Of a stretch of DNA of 64,000 nucleotides, positions 1 through 8,582 are shown piece after piece. Positions within the stretch are counted from its first letter, which is position 1. Each line of letters opens with the position of its first letter. This DNA is from Photobacterium rosenbergii (lineage in GTDB: Bacteria; Pseudomonadota; Gammaproteobacteria; Enterobacterales; Vibrionaceae), in assembly GCF_003026455.1 (NCBI RefSeq), contig NZ_PYMB01000021.1:1-64000 (forward strand), given 5' to 3'. A program made the translations under genes and the position numbers. The notes under the pieces were generated by a model. The model ran no database searches and was not told where the DNA came from. It saw only the letters and a program-made list of their open reading frames with translations.

Positions 1-11
1 GCCACTTCCGC
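1..11 (-). tRNA. tRNA-Leu(UAG), 5' end only (cut by window edge)
   Basis: The first 11 bases match the 5' acceptor end (GCGGAAGTGGC read on the minus strand) of the three complete tRNA-Leu copies further right. The rest lies outside the window, so the tRNA array continues to the left. Confidence 0.85.
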
Positions 12-39
12 ACAAATTGTATCTTTCTTAAAGAAAGAA

Positions 40-116
40 TGGTGGCTACGACGGGATTCGAACCTGTGACCCCATCATTATGAGTGATGTGCTCTAACCA
101 ACTGAGCTACGTAGCC
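40..116 (-). tRNA. tRNA-Met (CAU), elongator, copy 1
   Basis: A 77-nt cloverleaf with encoded CCA. The anticodon loop reads CTCATAA, and the acceptor GGCTACG pairs with CGTAGCC. It matches the enterobacterial elongator metT type as I recall it. It is the last Met copy of the minus-strand array. Confidence 0.95.
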
Positions 117-152
117 ATCATGTATCATCAGCTAATGCTAATGATTGAAATA

Positions 153-227
153 TGGCAGGTCTACCTGGATTCGAACCAGGGAATGACGGGATCAAAACCC
201 GTTGCCTTACCGCTTGGCGATAGACCT
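153..227 (-). tRNA. tRNA-Gln (UUG), copy 1
   Basis: A 75-nt cloverleaf with encoded CCA and discriminator G. The anticodon loop TTTTGAT carries TTG, and the acceptor AGGTCTA pairs with TAGACCT. It lies 36 nt upstream (transcript sense) of the copy-1 tRNA-Met. Confidence 0.95.
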
Positions 228-299
228 GCAGGTGCTCTTTTCAGAGACTTGCTTTCAATTAAACTTTTGCTAACAAGCTACAGCTCAACCGAAGAATGA

Positions 300-384
300 T
301 GGTGCGGAAGGAGAGACTTGAACTCTCACACCTTGCGGCGCCAGAACCTAAATCTGGTGCGTCTACCAATTTCGCCACTTCCGC
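300..384 (-). tRNA. tRNA-Leu (UAG), copy 1
   Basis: An 85-nt type II tRNA with a long variable arm, encoded CCA and anticodon loop TTTAGGT (UAG). The acceptor GCGGAAG pairs with CTTCCGC. It is identical to the other two complete copies. Confidence 0.95.
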
Positions 385-412
385 ACAAATTGTTTCTTTC
401 TTAATGAAAGAA

Positions 413-489
413 TGGTGGCTACGACGGGATTCGAACCTGTGACCCCATCATTATGAGTGATGTGCTCTAACCAACTGAGCTACGTAGCC
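413..489 (-). tRNA. tRNA-Met (CAU), copy 2
   Basis: Identical in sequence to the copy at 40-116, and preceded by similar spacer sequence. It begins the second Met-Leu-Gln unit. Confidence 0.95.
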
Positions 490-534
490 AACATGGGTTG
501 CTGAATATACTAGTAATCAACGACCTTGTAAAGA

Positions 535-609
535 TGGCAGGTCTACCTGGATTCGAACCAGGGAATGACGGGATCAAAACCCGTTGCCTTACCGCTTGGC
601 GATAGACCT
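535..609 (-). tRNA. tRNA-Gln (UUG), copy 2
   Basis: Identical to the copy at 153-227, including the encoded CCA end. Confidence 0.95.
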
Positions 610-669
610 GCAGGTGCTCTTTTCAGAGACTTGCTTTCAATTAAGCTCAGTAGCTTAACCGAAGAATGA

Positions 670-754
670 TGGTGCGGAAGGAGAGACTTGAACTCTCACA
701 CCTTGCGGCGCCAGAACCTAAATCTGGTGCGTCTACCAATTTCGCCACTTCCGC
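670..754 (-). tRNA. tRNA-Leu (UAG), copy 2
   Basis: Identical to the copy at 300-384. The spacer between Leu and Gln is also conserved between units. Confidence 0.95.
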
Positions 755-783
755 ACAAATTGTTTCTTTCTCAAAGGAAAGAA

Positions 784-860
784 TGGTGGCTACGACGGGA
801 TTCGAACCTGTGACCCCATCATTATGAGTGATGTGCTCTAACCAACTGAGCTACGTAGCC
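784..860 (-). tRNA. tRNA-Met (CAU), copy 3
   Basis: Identical to the copy at 40-116. The spacer towards the next Gln (861-905) is nearly the same as at 490-534. Confidence 0.95.
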
Positions 861-905
861 AACATGGGTTGCCGACTATACTAGTAATCAACAACCTTGT
901 AAAGG

Positions 906-980
906 TGGCAGGTCTACCTGGATTCGAACCAGGGAATGACGGGATCAAAACCCGTTGCCTTACCGCTTGGCGATAGACCT
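906..980 (-). tRNA. tRNA-Gln (UUG), copy 3
   Basis: Identical to the copy at 153-227. It is the promoter-proximal Gln of the array. Confidence 0.95.
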
Positions 981-1052
981 GCAGGTGCTCTTTTCAGAGA
1001 CTTGCTTTCAATCAAGCTCTTGCTTAATAGCTAAAGCTCAACCGAAGAATAA

Positions 1053-1137
1053 TGGTGCGGAAGGAGAGACTTGAACTCTCACACCTTGCGGCGCCAGAAC
1101 CTAAATCTGGTGCGTCTACCAATTTCGCCACTTCCGC
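1053..1137 (-). tRNA. tRNA-Leu (UAG), copy 3
   Basis: Identical to the copy at 300-384. It is the second tRNA of the transcript, after the promoter-proximal Met. Confidence 0.95.
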
Positions 1138-1167
1138 ACATTGTATCTCGATTCCGAAGAAAGGAGA

Positions 1168-1244
1168 TGGTGGCTACGACGGGATTCGAACCTGTGACCC
1201 CATCATTATGAGTGATGTGCTCTAACCAGCTGAGCTACGTAGCC
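1168..1244 (-). tRNA. tRNA-Met (CAU), copy 4, first of the transcript
   Basis: The same tRNA as copies 1-3 except for one base in the D-loop region (plus strand ccagctgag instead of ccaactgag). It is the promoter-proximal gene of the operon. Confidence 0.95.
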
Positions 1245-1301
1245 ATCTTGTTGTTTTCCTAGCAGCTTGCCTGTCTGGCCGCTGTGTCGGGAACGGGGCG
1301 C

Positions 1302-1330
1302 ATTATGCTCATACCAGCCAATAGCGTCAA
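1302..1330 (-). promoter_or_regulatory. Stable-RNA promoter of the Met-Leu-Gln tRNA operon
   Basis: On the minus strand, TTGACG (1325-1330) and CATAAT (1302-1307) are separated by exactly 17 bp and followed by a GC-rich discriminator (GCGCCCC). This architecture is typical of stringently controlled tRNA/rRNA promoters. It sits about 57 bp before the first tRNA. Confidence 0.8.
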
Positions 1331-1490
1331 TAGTTTTTTTGAATATCTTGAAAAAACCCGGCTGTTCGGTGCTTATTTGGACGAACTGGGCGTTTGCCGT
1401 GCTAAACATCTGCTTTTATGCGTTTTAGCGCGTGTGAAAAGGGTAAAGCTGGAACAAGTTTATGGGTAGGGTATTCGTAGCCACGCAGAT

Positions 1491-1522
1491 AAAAAGAAAG
1501 CCAGCACGGCGGCTGGCTTTCT
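1491..1522 (-). terminator. Rho-independent terminator of ychF
   Basis: Read on the minus strand, AGAAAGCCAGC pairs with GCTGGCTTTCT across a six-base loop and is followed by TTTTT. It lies about 30 bp after the ychF stop. Confidence 0.85.
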
Positions 1523-1550
1523 AGAGTATGGGATAATACGTTAGGCGGTA

Positions 1551-2642
1551 TTAAACGTTGAAGCGGAAGTGAACCACATCACCGTCTTTAACGATGTAGT
1601 CTTTACCTTCCAAACGCCATTTACCCGCTTCTTTCGCACCGTTCTCACCGTTGAATTCGATGAAGTTGTCGTAACCAACGACTTCTGCACGGATGAAACC
1701 TTTTTCGAAGTCAGTGTGGATCTTACCCGCTGCTTGTGGAGCTGTTGCGCCAACAGGGATAGTCCAAGCACGAACTTCCTTCACACCCGCGGTGAAGTAA
1801 GTTTGTAGGTTAAGCAGTTCGTAACCAGAGCGGATCACGCGGTTAAGGCCCGGCTCCTCGATACCCATGTCAGATAGGAACTCTTCACGGTCTGCATCGT
1901 CAAGCTCTGCAATTTCAGACTCAATAGCAGCACATACTGGAACCACAACAGCGTTTTCTTTTGCTGCGTGCTCGCGAACCATGTCTAGGTACTCGTTGTC
2001 TTCGAAGCCATCTTCGTTAACGTTGGCGATGTACATGGTTGGCTTAAGCGTCAGGAAGTTCAGGTAGCTGATTGCTGCAAACTCTTCTTTGCTTAGCTCA
2101 ATCGAGCGTGCCATACCACCTTCAGTCAAGGTCGGTAGCATTTTCTCAAGTACGGCGATTTCGAACTTAGCATCCTTATCACCACCTTTGGCACGTTTAG
2201 CCTGGCGCTGGATAGCACGCTCACAGGTATCAAGGTCAGCTAGAGCAAGCTCAAGGTTAATCACCTCGATATCGTCAAGCGGGTTGATCTTGCCAGCTAC
2301 GTGGATGATGTTTTCGTTTTCGAAACAGCGAACAACGTGGCCGATCGCATCGGTTTCACGGATGTTAGCCAGGAATTTGTTACCTAGACCTTCGCCTTTA
2401 GACGCACCAGCAACCAAGCCTGCGATATCAACGAATTCCATCGTTGTTGGCAGGATACGCTCAGGGTTAACGATCGCTGCCAGGGCATCAAGACGCAGAT
2501 CCGGCACTGGCACTACGCCTGTGTTTGGTTCGATAGTACAGAACGGGAAGTTCGCTGCCTCGATCCCTGCTTTGGTCAGGGCGTTGAAAAGAGTGGACTT
2601 ACCTACGTTAGGCAGGCCGACGATTCCGCATTTAAAACCCAT
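1551..2642 (-). CDS. ychF: Redox-regulated ATPase YchF (Obg-family, OLA1 orthologue)
   Basis: This 363-residue protein is a full-length YchF. The N-terminal P-loop GLPNVGKST (about residues 9-17) starts the G domain, which also has the switch-region DIAGLV motif and the ATP-specifying N-x-x-E type signature of the family in place of NKxD (NVNED, about residue 203). A coiled-coil insertion and a C-terminal TGS domain follow. YchF binds ribosomes and hydrolyses ATP in preference to GTP, and it dampens oxidative-stress responses in E. coli. The ATG has an AAGGG ribosome site. The gene lies 90 bp downstream of pth on the same strand, the conserved pth-ychF pair of gammaproteobacteria. Confidence 0.97.
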   Translation of the reverse strand: MGFKCGIVGLPNVGKSTLFNALTKAGIEAANFPFCTIEPNTGVVPVPDLRLDALAAIVNPERILPTTMEFVDIAGLVAGASKGEGLGNKFLANIRETDAIGHVVRCFENENIIHVAGKINPLDDIEVINLELALADLDTCERAIQRQAKRAKGGDKDAKFEIAVLEKMLPTLTEGGMARSIELSKEEFAAISYLNFLTLKPTMYIANVNEDGFEDNEYLDMVREHAAKENAVVVPVCAAIESEIAELDDADREEFLSDMGIEEPGLNRVIRSGYELLNLQTYFTAGVKEVRAWTIPVGATAPQAAGKIHTDFEKGFIRAEVVGYDNFIEFNGENGAKEAGKWRLEGKDYIVKDGDVVHFRFNV

Positions 2643-2732
2643 GGTTTGAAACCCTTTTGGTAATTGTTCGGTAAAACAGTCCGGCAGACCCGCTGCCGAA
2701 AAATAAATTCAGTATTGGCTACAGTATTCGGC

Positions 2733-3323
2733 TTAGACAGCTTTGAATGAATGTAGTCGATTTTGGGCTTTGTTTAAGCCATCTTTGAGCAAAATATCCA
2801 TGCAACGAACTGCCTCATCAACAGCCGCATCGATATTTTCCTGCTCTTTGGCTGGCGCCTTGCCTAGGACAAAGCCAGCTACCTTGTTCTTGTCACCTGG
2901 ATGGCCGATACCAATCCGCAGGCGGTAGAAATCTTTGTTGTTGCCCATCTTGCTGATGATGTCACGCAGGCCATTGTGACCACCGTGGCCGCCACCCTTT
3001 TTAAACTTGGCAACACCCGGAGGCAGGTCAAGTTCATCGTGGGCAACCATGATCTCTTCTGGCTTGATCTGGAAGAACTTCGCCAGTGCAGCTACCGATT
3101 TACCCGAGAGGTTCATGTAGGTAGATGGGATCAACAAGCGAAGATCCTGGCCATTGGTCTGGATCCGGCCGGTTTGGCCAAAGTATTTGGCTTCCTCGCG
3201 TAGGCTGACATTGTGTATACGGGCCAGCTCTTCTACCACCCAGGCACCGGCATTATGACGGGTCCTGGCATATTCGGCACCGGGGTTTGCTAGGCCAACA
3301 AGTAGGCGAATATTGTTACTCAC
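2733..3323 (-). CDS. pth: Peptidyl-tRNA hydrolase
   Basis: This cytoplasmic enzyme of 196 residues releases peptides from prematurely dropped peptidyl-tRNA, recycling the tRNA. The family hallmarks are visible: the N-terminal LVGLANPG strand-loop, the catalytic histidine in TRHNAG (H23), the STYMNLSG substrate-binding stretch, HDELDLPPG with its conserved aspartate, and GGGHGGHNGL followed by RLRIGIGHPG. The length is standard. The start codon is GTG, after a weak GAGA purine stretch. It sits between prs and ychF, all on the minus strand, as in many gammaproteobacteria. Confidence 0.97.
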   Translation of the reverse strand: MSNNIRLLVGLANPGAEYARTRHNAGAWVVEELARIHNVSLREEAKYFGQTGRIQTNGQDLRLLIPSTYMNLSGKSVAALAKFFQIKPEEIMVAHDELDLPPGVAKFKKGGGHGGHNGLRDIISKMGNNKDFYRLRIGIGHPGDKNKVAGFVLGKAPAKEQENIDAAVDEAVRCMDILLKDGLNKAQNRLHSFKAV

Positions 3324-3397
3324 ACTGATCTCTCAAGTCTAGGGGCTGTAAAATCGCGCGCTATGTTATATCAAAATAGCCAAAATTGATATCTAAA

Positions 3398-3427
3398 CGA
3401 AAAACGCCCCGCACATGGCGGGGCGTT
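3398..3427 (-). terminator. Terminator after prs
   Basis: The stem AACGCCCCGC/GCGGGGCGTT (3403-3427) has a five-base loop and is followed by a U tract on the minus strand. It ends the lolB-ispE-prs transcript, so pth-ychF is probably a separate unit. Confidence 0.85.
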
Positions 3428-3449
3428 AGAGCTCTTTAGCGGTCCAGAA

Positions 3450-4397
3450 TTAGTGCTGGAACATCGCTGAGATTGACTCTTCGTTGCTGATGCGACGGAT
3501 TGCTTCAGCAAGCATGCCAGATAGCGTTAGAACCGATACACGGCCTGTATCTTGGATTTCCTGAGTTAGAGGAATTGAGTCAGTTACGATAACTTCGTCA
3601 ATGACAGACTCACGGATGTTCTGTGGCGCACTGCCAGAGAATACAGGGTGAGTTGCGTAAGCGAATACGCGTTTAGCACCGCGCTCTTTAAGAGCTTCAG
3701 CGGCTTTACATAGTGTACCGCCAGTATCGATCATGTCATCAACGATGATGCAGTCGCGGCCTTCAACGTCACCGATCAGGTGCATAACCTGAGAAACGTT
3801 GGCACGTGGGCGACGCTTGTCGATGATAGCGATATCAGTGTCGTCTAGTAGTTTCGCGATAGCGCGAGCACGAACAACACCACCGATGTCTGGAGAAACA
3901 ACCACTGGATCTTCCAGGTTCTTCGCTAGCATGTCTTCTAGTAGTACTGGGCTACCGAATACGTTATCTACAGGAACATCGAAGAAGCCCTGGATTTGCT
4001 CAGCGTGAAGGTCAACAGTCAGAACGCGGTCAACACCTACGTTGGACAGGAAGTCGGCAACGACTTTTGCCGTGATTGGCACACGGGCAGAACGGACGCG
4101 GCGGTCTTGGCGAGCATAGCCGAAGTAAGGGATTACAGCGGTAATACGGCCTGCAGAAGCACGGCGTAGTGCATCGATCATAACAACCAGTTCCATTAGG
4201 TTGTCATTGGTTGGCGCACAAGTAGATTGAATGATAAATACGTCGCTACCACGAACGTTTTCATTAATCTGAACACAGACTTCACCGTCGGAAAAACGGT
4301 TAACTGTTGCGTCTCCTAGAGAAATGTAAAGACGGTCAGCAATGCGTTGGGCTAGTTCTGGTGTCGCGTTACCAGCAAACAGCTTCATATCAGGCAC
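3450..4397 (-). CDS. prs: Ribose-phosphate pyrophosphokinase (PRPP synthetase)
   Basis: The enzyme makes 5-phosphoribosyl-1-pyrophosphate from ribose 5-phosphate and ATP for purine, pyrimidine, His, Trp and NAD synthesis. I chose the GTG at 4397 (protein begins with PDMKLFAGN), which gives the usual 315 residues and has a GAGG ribosome site eight bases upstream. The frame stays open to a TTG at 4439, but that extension has no family match and would reach into the end of ispE. Visible motifs include the flexible-loop YFGYARQDRR and the PRPP-binding signature DCIIVDDMIDTGGT. It is the third gene of lolB-ispE-prs. Confidence 0.97.
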   Translation of the reverse strand: MPDMKLFAGNATPELAQRIADRLYISLGDATVNRFSDGEVCVQINENVRGSDVFIIQSTCAPTNDNLMELVVMIDALRRASAGRITAVIPYFGYARQDRRVRSARVPITAKVVADFLSNVGVDRVLTVDLHAEQIQGFFDVPVDNVFGSPVLLEDMLAKNLEDPVVVSPDIGGVVRARAIAKLLDDTDIAIIDKRRPRANVSQVMHLIGDVEGRDCIIVDDMIDTGGTLCKAAEALKERGAKRVFAYATHPVFSGSAPQNIRESVIDEVIVTDSIPLTQEIQDTGRVSVLTLSGMLAEAIRRISNEESISAMFQH

Positions 4398-4429
4398 GGT
4401 GGAAACCTCAGGTTGCGTCCAAGTTGTAG

Positions 4430-5293
4430 TTACTGACAATCCGTAGAATGTGCGTTCAAGGCTGTCAAAAGGGGAGATGTGTTGACACCTTTTGCGACAA
4501 ATCCTTGGAGCCAGTTTGGTAATTTATTCAGGGTTGCAGTGGCCGCTTCATGGGTGCTAAATTCAGCAAACACGCAAGCGCCAGTGCCGGTCAATCTCGA
4601 CGGCGCGTATTCTAACAGCCACGAAAGCGCCTTATCAACCTCAGGGTGCAGTGATCTGACGATTTTTTCGCAATCGTTTTCGTAAACCCCTGCTAACAGT
4701 GCATTTAAAGACCGTTTTTTGCTATCTCTTTTTAGCTCAGGGTGGGTGAAAATATCAACCGTAGCAATATTTACCTCTGGTTTGACAACCAGATACCACT
4801 TCTCTTCCGGCTCTGCAGGCTGTAATTGCTCGCCTACACCCTCGGCAAATGCACTTAACCCACGAACAAAAACAGGCACGTCGGCACCAAGGGCCAACCC
4901 CAGCTCGGCTAACTCATCGACGCTGAGGTGAGTCTGCCATAAGTAGTTTAGGGCAACGAGCGTGGTCGCGGCATCGGATGAGCCGCCGCCAAGGCCACCG
5001 CCCATTGGTAGGATTTTGTTGATATGGATATCTGCGCCAGCTTCGATACCGGCCTTTTGGCGTAGCATGTCAGCGGCACGGTAAATCAGGTTGTCTTCGG
5101 TTTTCACCCCTTCAATGGCAGGTGTTAGGGTGATCTGATCGCTGTTGTTGGCGGTGATCGTCAGGGTATCGCTATGATCGAGAAACTGAAACAGGGTTTG
5201 CAGCTCGTGGTAGCCATCTGCGCGGCGGCCGGTGATATAGAGAAACAGGTTCAGTTTGGCCGGTGCCGGCCATTCGGTGGTGCGGGTGATCAT
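4430..5293 (-). CDS. ispE: 4-diphosphocytidyl-2-C-methyl-D-erythritol kinase
   Basis: This 287-residue GHMP kinase phosphorylates CDP-methylerythritol in the non-mevalonate isoprenoid pathway. The N-terminal WPAPAKLNLFLYITGRR carries the catalytic lysine region, GGLGGGSSDAATT (around residues 94-106) is the GHMP ATP-binding loop, and LTGTGACVFA near residue 240 is the C-terminal glycine motif. It starts 8 bp after lolB and ends about 30 bp before prs, the standard lolB-ispE-prs operon. Confidence 0.97.
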   Translation of the reverse strand: MITRTTEWPAPAKLNLFLYITGRRADGYHELQTLFQFLDHSDTLTITANNSDQITLTPAIEGVKTEDNLIYRAADMLRQKAGIEAGADIHINKILPMGGGLGGGSSDAATTLVALNYLWQTHLSVDELAELGLALGADVPVFVRGLSAFAEGVGEQLQPAEPEEKWYLVVKPEVNIATVDIFTHPELKRDSKKRSLNALLAGVYENDCEKIVRSLHPEVDKALSWLLEYAPSRLTGTGACVFAEFSTHEAATATLNKLPNWLQGFVAKGVNTSPLLTALNAHSTDCQ

Positions 5294-5301
5294 AGCGTAC
5301 T

Positions 5302-5934
5302 CTAATTAATGGTCCATTGGTGGATGATAAGGGTAATGCTGGTGCCGGCCGAGCTCAAGACCATGCGCTTGGGCAATGCCGGGCTAACCGAGTAGTCATA
5401 CTCGTTGTAATCAAGCTGCCAGAGTTTGCCATCGACACGTTTGGCAAGGTAGCCCACTCTATTTTCGTTGTTGAGCTGGTAAGTATCTACCGCTGTCGGC
5501 AAGCCAATCAGCCAATCGCGCATCTGTTCAACCGGCAGGTTAATACCAGTTAGGTTGGCAACCAACTCGCTGGCGTTTGAACCCTGGTGGGTTTTGCCAT
5601 TGTTGTCGACTAGGGTCACGCTGCTGGGGGTAGCATCGAGTTTCAGCAGTGTCGAGCCAAGGAAGTTGGTGAGCAGTAGGTGATCACTGCTTGCGGTGGT
5701 TTCCCAGATCAAATTGGCACCAAAGCGTTGCTGGCCTTTATAGCCGAGTTTTCCTTTAGCCTGGTAACTAGAGAGGGCTTCAAGCGCTTGTTCATGGCTT
5801 TCCCAATCGGTCTCGGTGGTCTGTGGTGGTTGGGTCGCACAGCCGGCTAGTAAGGATAGGAAAAGGGCAAACCAAGGTGCTCTACGGGGAATTCGGGCAA
5901 AAGGATGGCGGGCATGTCGCAATAATGACATCAT
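5302..5934 (-). CDS. lolB: Outer-membrane lipoprotein receptor LolB
   Basis: LolB takes lipoproteins from periplasmic LolA and inserts them into the outer membrane. It is itself a lipoprotein. The predicted signal peptide ends in a lipobox LLAGC, followed by the LolA/LolB beta-sheet fold with the family stretch LLTNFLGSTLLKL. The frame is open further upstream to a TTG at 5997, but the ATG pair at 5934/5931 gives a normal signal peptide and about 210 residues. The gene diverges from hemA, with 245 bp between the starts. Confidence 0.93.
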   Translation of the reverse strand: MMSLLRHARHPFARIPRRAPWFALFLSLLAGCATQPPQTTETDWESHEQALEALSSYQAKGKLGYKGQQRFGANLIWETTASSDHLLLTNFLGSTLLKLDATPSSVTLVDNNGKTHQGSNASELVANLTGINLPVEQMRDWLIGLPTAVDTYQLNNENRVGYLAKRVDGKLWQLDYNEYDYSVSPALPKRMVLSSAGTSITLIIHQWTIN

Positions 5935-6179
5935 CGTTATCACTTTTTTATTAAGTATTGTTGCCAAACAATAGCGGTAAAATCTTAATATTTCCAACTC
6001 CTTCTCTCGGAAAAAGGAAGGTTGATATCACTCTTTTTTCCTATTCTATGAATAATTGAATGCTAATTTATGTGGGTTATTGCCATGTAGAATCGATCTG
6101 CGTTCTTTAATTAAGTGGGGGCATCAAGTAAAATCCGCCCTTAAATCATATTTCATCGGCGAAGTGGTACACCGTCTCC

Positions 6180-7442
6180 ATGACATTGCTTGCACTAGGA
6201 ATAAACCATAAAACAGCCTCGGTAGACTTGCGTGAACGGGTTGCGTTTTCGCCAGAAAAGATGAAGCAGGCCTTAGCTCAACTGGAGGACCATCCAGAGG
6301 TTCACAGTGGGGTGATTGTTTCGACCTGTAACCGTACAGAGCTGTATTGCGATGTGGCTCAGCAAGGCCCCGGGCTCATGATTGACTGGTTGAGTAAGTT
6401 TCACCAGATCAGTACAGAAGAGCTGATGCCAAGCCTATATTTCCATGAAGAGCAGGCTGCTGTACGTCATCTGATGCGGGTTTCTTGCGGGTTGGATTCA
6501 CTGGTACTAGGCGAACCGCAGATCCTAGGCCAGGTCAAGCAGTCTTATTCCGATGCCCGGGATAACCAAGTTATCCAGGGGATGTTGGAAAAGCTGTTCC
6601 ATAAAACGTTCACCGTGGCGAAACGGGTGCGTACCGAGACCGATATCGGCGGCAACGCGGTATCGGTGGCTTTTGCCGCTTGTACATTGGCAAAACAGAT
6701 TTTCGAATCGCTTGAAGAAGCGACGGTATTGCTGGTTGGTGCGGGGGAAACCATTGAGTTGGTTGCCCGCCATTTGGTGGAGCAGGGGTGCAACCGACTG
6801 ATTGTCGCCAACCGGACCAAAGAGCGGGCCGAAAACTTGGCCCGGGAGTTCGGTGCTGAAGTGATTAGCTTGCAAGAAATCCCAGAGCACCTTCACCGGG
6901 CTGATATTGTGATTAGCTCAACGGCGAGCCCGCTGCCGATTATCGGCAAGGGGATGGTTGAAAAAGCCATCAAAGCGCGGCGCCACCAACCTATGCTGCT
7001 GGTTGATATTGCGGTACCGCGTGATATTGAGCAGGAAGTAGGGGATCTCAACGATGCTTACCTTTATTCGGTAGATGATTTGCACAGTATTGTTGAGAAA
7101 AACCGTGAACAGCGTAAAGTGGCGGCGATACAGGCAGAAGCGATTGTCAGTGAAGAAAGTGCCGCTTTCATGAGTTGGATCCGCTCGCTTGAAGCTGTAG
7201 ACAGTATTCGTCAATACCGTTGCCAGGCTGAGGATCTTAAATCAGATTTGCTTACTCGTAGTTTGCAGGCGCTGGCCAATGGCGGCGATCCTGAAAAAGT
7301 CTTGGTCGAGCTCAGTAACAAACTGACCAACAAACTTATCCATGCGCCTACCCGCGCGATGCAGCAGGCCGCCAAAGATGGCGAGCCAGAAAAGCTGGCG
7401 GTGATCCGCGAGACACTAGGGCTAGATACCGCAAAGAATTAA
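6180..7442 (+). CDS. hemA: Glutamyl-tRNA reductase
   Basis: HemA reduces glutamyl-tRNA(Glu) to glutamate-1-semialdehyde with NADPH, the committed step of C5-pathway tetrapyrrole synthesis. The 420-residue protein has the N-terminal catalytic domain with STCNRTELY (active-site Cys50), the LGEPQILGQVK stretch, a Rossmann domain starting VLLVGAGETIELVARHL, and a C-terminal helical dimerisation domain. It is followed by prfA after 51 bp, as in E. coli hemA-prfA-prmC. It is the first gene of a seemingly continuous operon that runs to kdsA. Confidence 0.97.
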   Translation: MTLLALGINHKTASVDLRERVAFSPEKMKQALAQLEDHPEVHSGVIVSTCNRTELYCDVAQQGPGLMIDWLSKFHQISTEELMPSLYFHEEQAAVRHLMRVSCGLDSLVLGEPQILGQVKQSYSDARDNQVIQGMLEKLFHKTFTVAKRVRTETDIGGNAVSVAFAACTLAKQIFESLEEATVLLVGAGETIELVARHLVEQGCNRLIVANRTKERAENLAREFGAEVISLQEIPEHLHRADIVISSTASPLPIIGKGMVEKAIKARRHQPMLLVDIAVPRDIEQEVGDLNDAYLYSVDDLHSIVEKNREQRKVAAIQAEAIVSEESAAFMSWIRSLEAVDSIRQYRCQAEDLKSDLLTRSLQALANGGDPEKVLVELSNKLTNKLIHAPTRAMQQAAKDGEPEKLAVIRETLGLDTAKN

Positions 7443-7493
7443 TCCTGGCAGGGAAACCTTCCCTGCCTTTAGTGGAATACAGTAGAAACCTAT

Positions 7494-8582
7494 ATGAAAC
7501 CTTCAATTTTAGTGAAATTAGAAACGCTGGTTGAGCGTTATGAAGAAGTCCAGCATTTGCTAGGTGATCCAGAGATCATTGGTAACCAGGACAAGTTCCG
7601 TGCGCTTTCCCGTGAATATTCACAGCTGGAGGAAGTAACCCAATGCTTCCAGGCCTACCAGCAAGCCAAAGAAGACTTGGCGACTGCTGAAGAGATGGCT
7701 AATGAAGACGATCCTGAAATGCGCGAGATGGCGCAGGAAGAAGTCAAGGAAGCCAAAGCGGAGATCATCCGTTTGGAAGATGAGCTTCAGGTTCTGCTTA
7801 TTCCTAAAGATCCGAACGACGAGCGTAACTGCTTCGTTGAAATCCGTGCCGGTGCCGGTGGTGATGAAGCCGGTATCTTCGCCGGTGACCTGTTCCGTAT
7901 GTACAGCAAATACGCCGAGTCACGCGGTTGGCGCGTTGAAGTGATGAGTTCCAACGATGCCGAGCACGGTGGCTACAAAGAGATGATTGCCAAAATCAGT
8001 GGTGAAGCAGTGTATGGCACCCTGAAGTTTGAGTCAGGCGGTCACCGTGTACAGCGTGTTCCGGCAACAGAATCCCAAGGCCGCGTCCATACCTCTGCTT
8101 GTACGGTTGCCGTGATGCCAGAGATCCCAGAAGCGGAAATCCCTGAAATCAATGCAGGCGACCTGAAAATCGACACCTTCCGTGCATCGGGTGCCGGTGG
8201 TCAGCACGTTAACACCACGGATTCTGCTATCCGTATTACCCACTTGCCAACGGGCATCGTGGTAGAGTGTCAGGACGAGCGTTCACAGCACAAAAACAAA
8301 GCGAAAGCGATGTCTGTCCTTGCGGCCCGTATTATCCAGGCTGAGGAAGAGAAGCGCCATGCAGAAGAGGCGAGCACCCGCCGTAACCTACTTGGCTCGG
8401 GCGATCGTTCAGACCGTATCCGTACCTACAACTACCCGCAGGGCCGTGTCTCTGATCACCGTATCAACCTGACTATCTACCGTTTGAACGAAGTGATGGA
8501 AGGCGATATGGACAGCTTGATCCAGCCGGTTCTACAGGAACACCAGGCCGACCAGTTAGCAGCCATGGCTGAGCAGAACTAA
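7494..8582 (+). CDS. prfA: Peptide chain release factor 1
   Basis: RF1 reads UAA and UAG stop codons and triggers peptidyl-tRNA hydrolysis. The GGQ motif sits in ASGAGGQHVNTTDSA, and the PxT-type codon recognition tripeptide is visible as PAT in VQRVPATESQGR, which identifies RF1 rather than RF2. The protein has 362 residues, close to the E. coli length. The stop overlaps the prmC start by one base (TAATG). PrmC methylates the GGQ glutamine, so enzyme and substrate are co-encoded. Confidence 0.98.
   Translation: MKPSILVKLETLVERYEEVQHLLGDPEIIGNQDKFRALSREYSQLEEVTQCFQAYQQAKEDLATAEEMANEDDPEMREMAQEEVKEAKAEIIRLEDELQVLLIPKDPNDERNCFVEIRAGAGGDEAGIFAGDLFRMYSKYAESRGWRVEVMSSNDAEHGGYKEMIAKISGEAVYGTLKFESGGHRVQRVPATESQGRVHTSACTVAVMPEIPEAEIPEINAGDLKIDTFRASGAGGQHVNTTDSAIRITHLPTGIVVECQDERSQHKNKAKAMSVLAARIIQAEEEKRHAEEASTRRNLLGSGDRSDRIRTYNYPQGRVSDHRINLTIYRLNEVMEGDMDSLIQPVLQEHQADQLAAMAEQN

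Larger units (their letters stand above)
40..1244 (-). repeat. Tandem Met-Leu-Gln tRNA units of about 371-384 bp
   Basis: The four Met copies start at 40, 413, 784 and 1168, giving periods of 373, 371 and 384 bp. Both tRNAs and spacers are conserved, including a shared spacer block 'gcaggtgctcttttcagag' after each Gln. This indicates expansion by unequal recombination of one three-tRNA unit. Confidence 0.9.

Noticed and set aside
84..299. Open frame across the tRNA array
   Set aside because: It runs through tRNA-Met and tRNA-Gln sequence, with no ribosome site and no protein-like pattern.
1284..1469. Short plus-strand frame before ychF
   Set aside because: It lies over the minus-strand tRNA promoter and has no family match.
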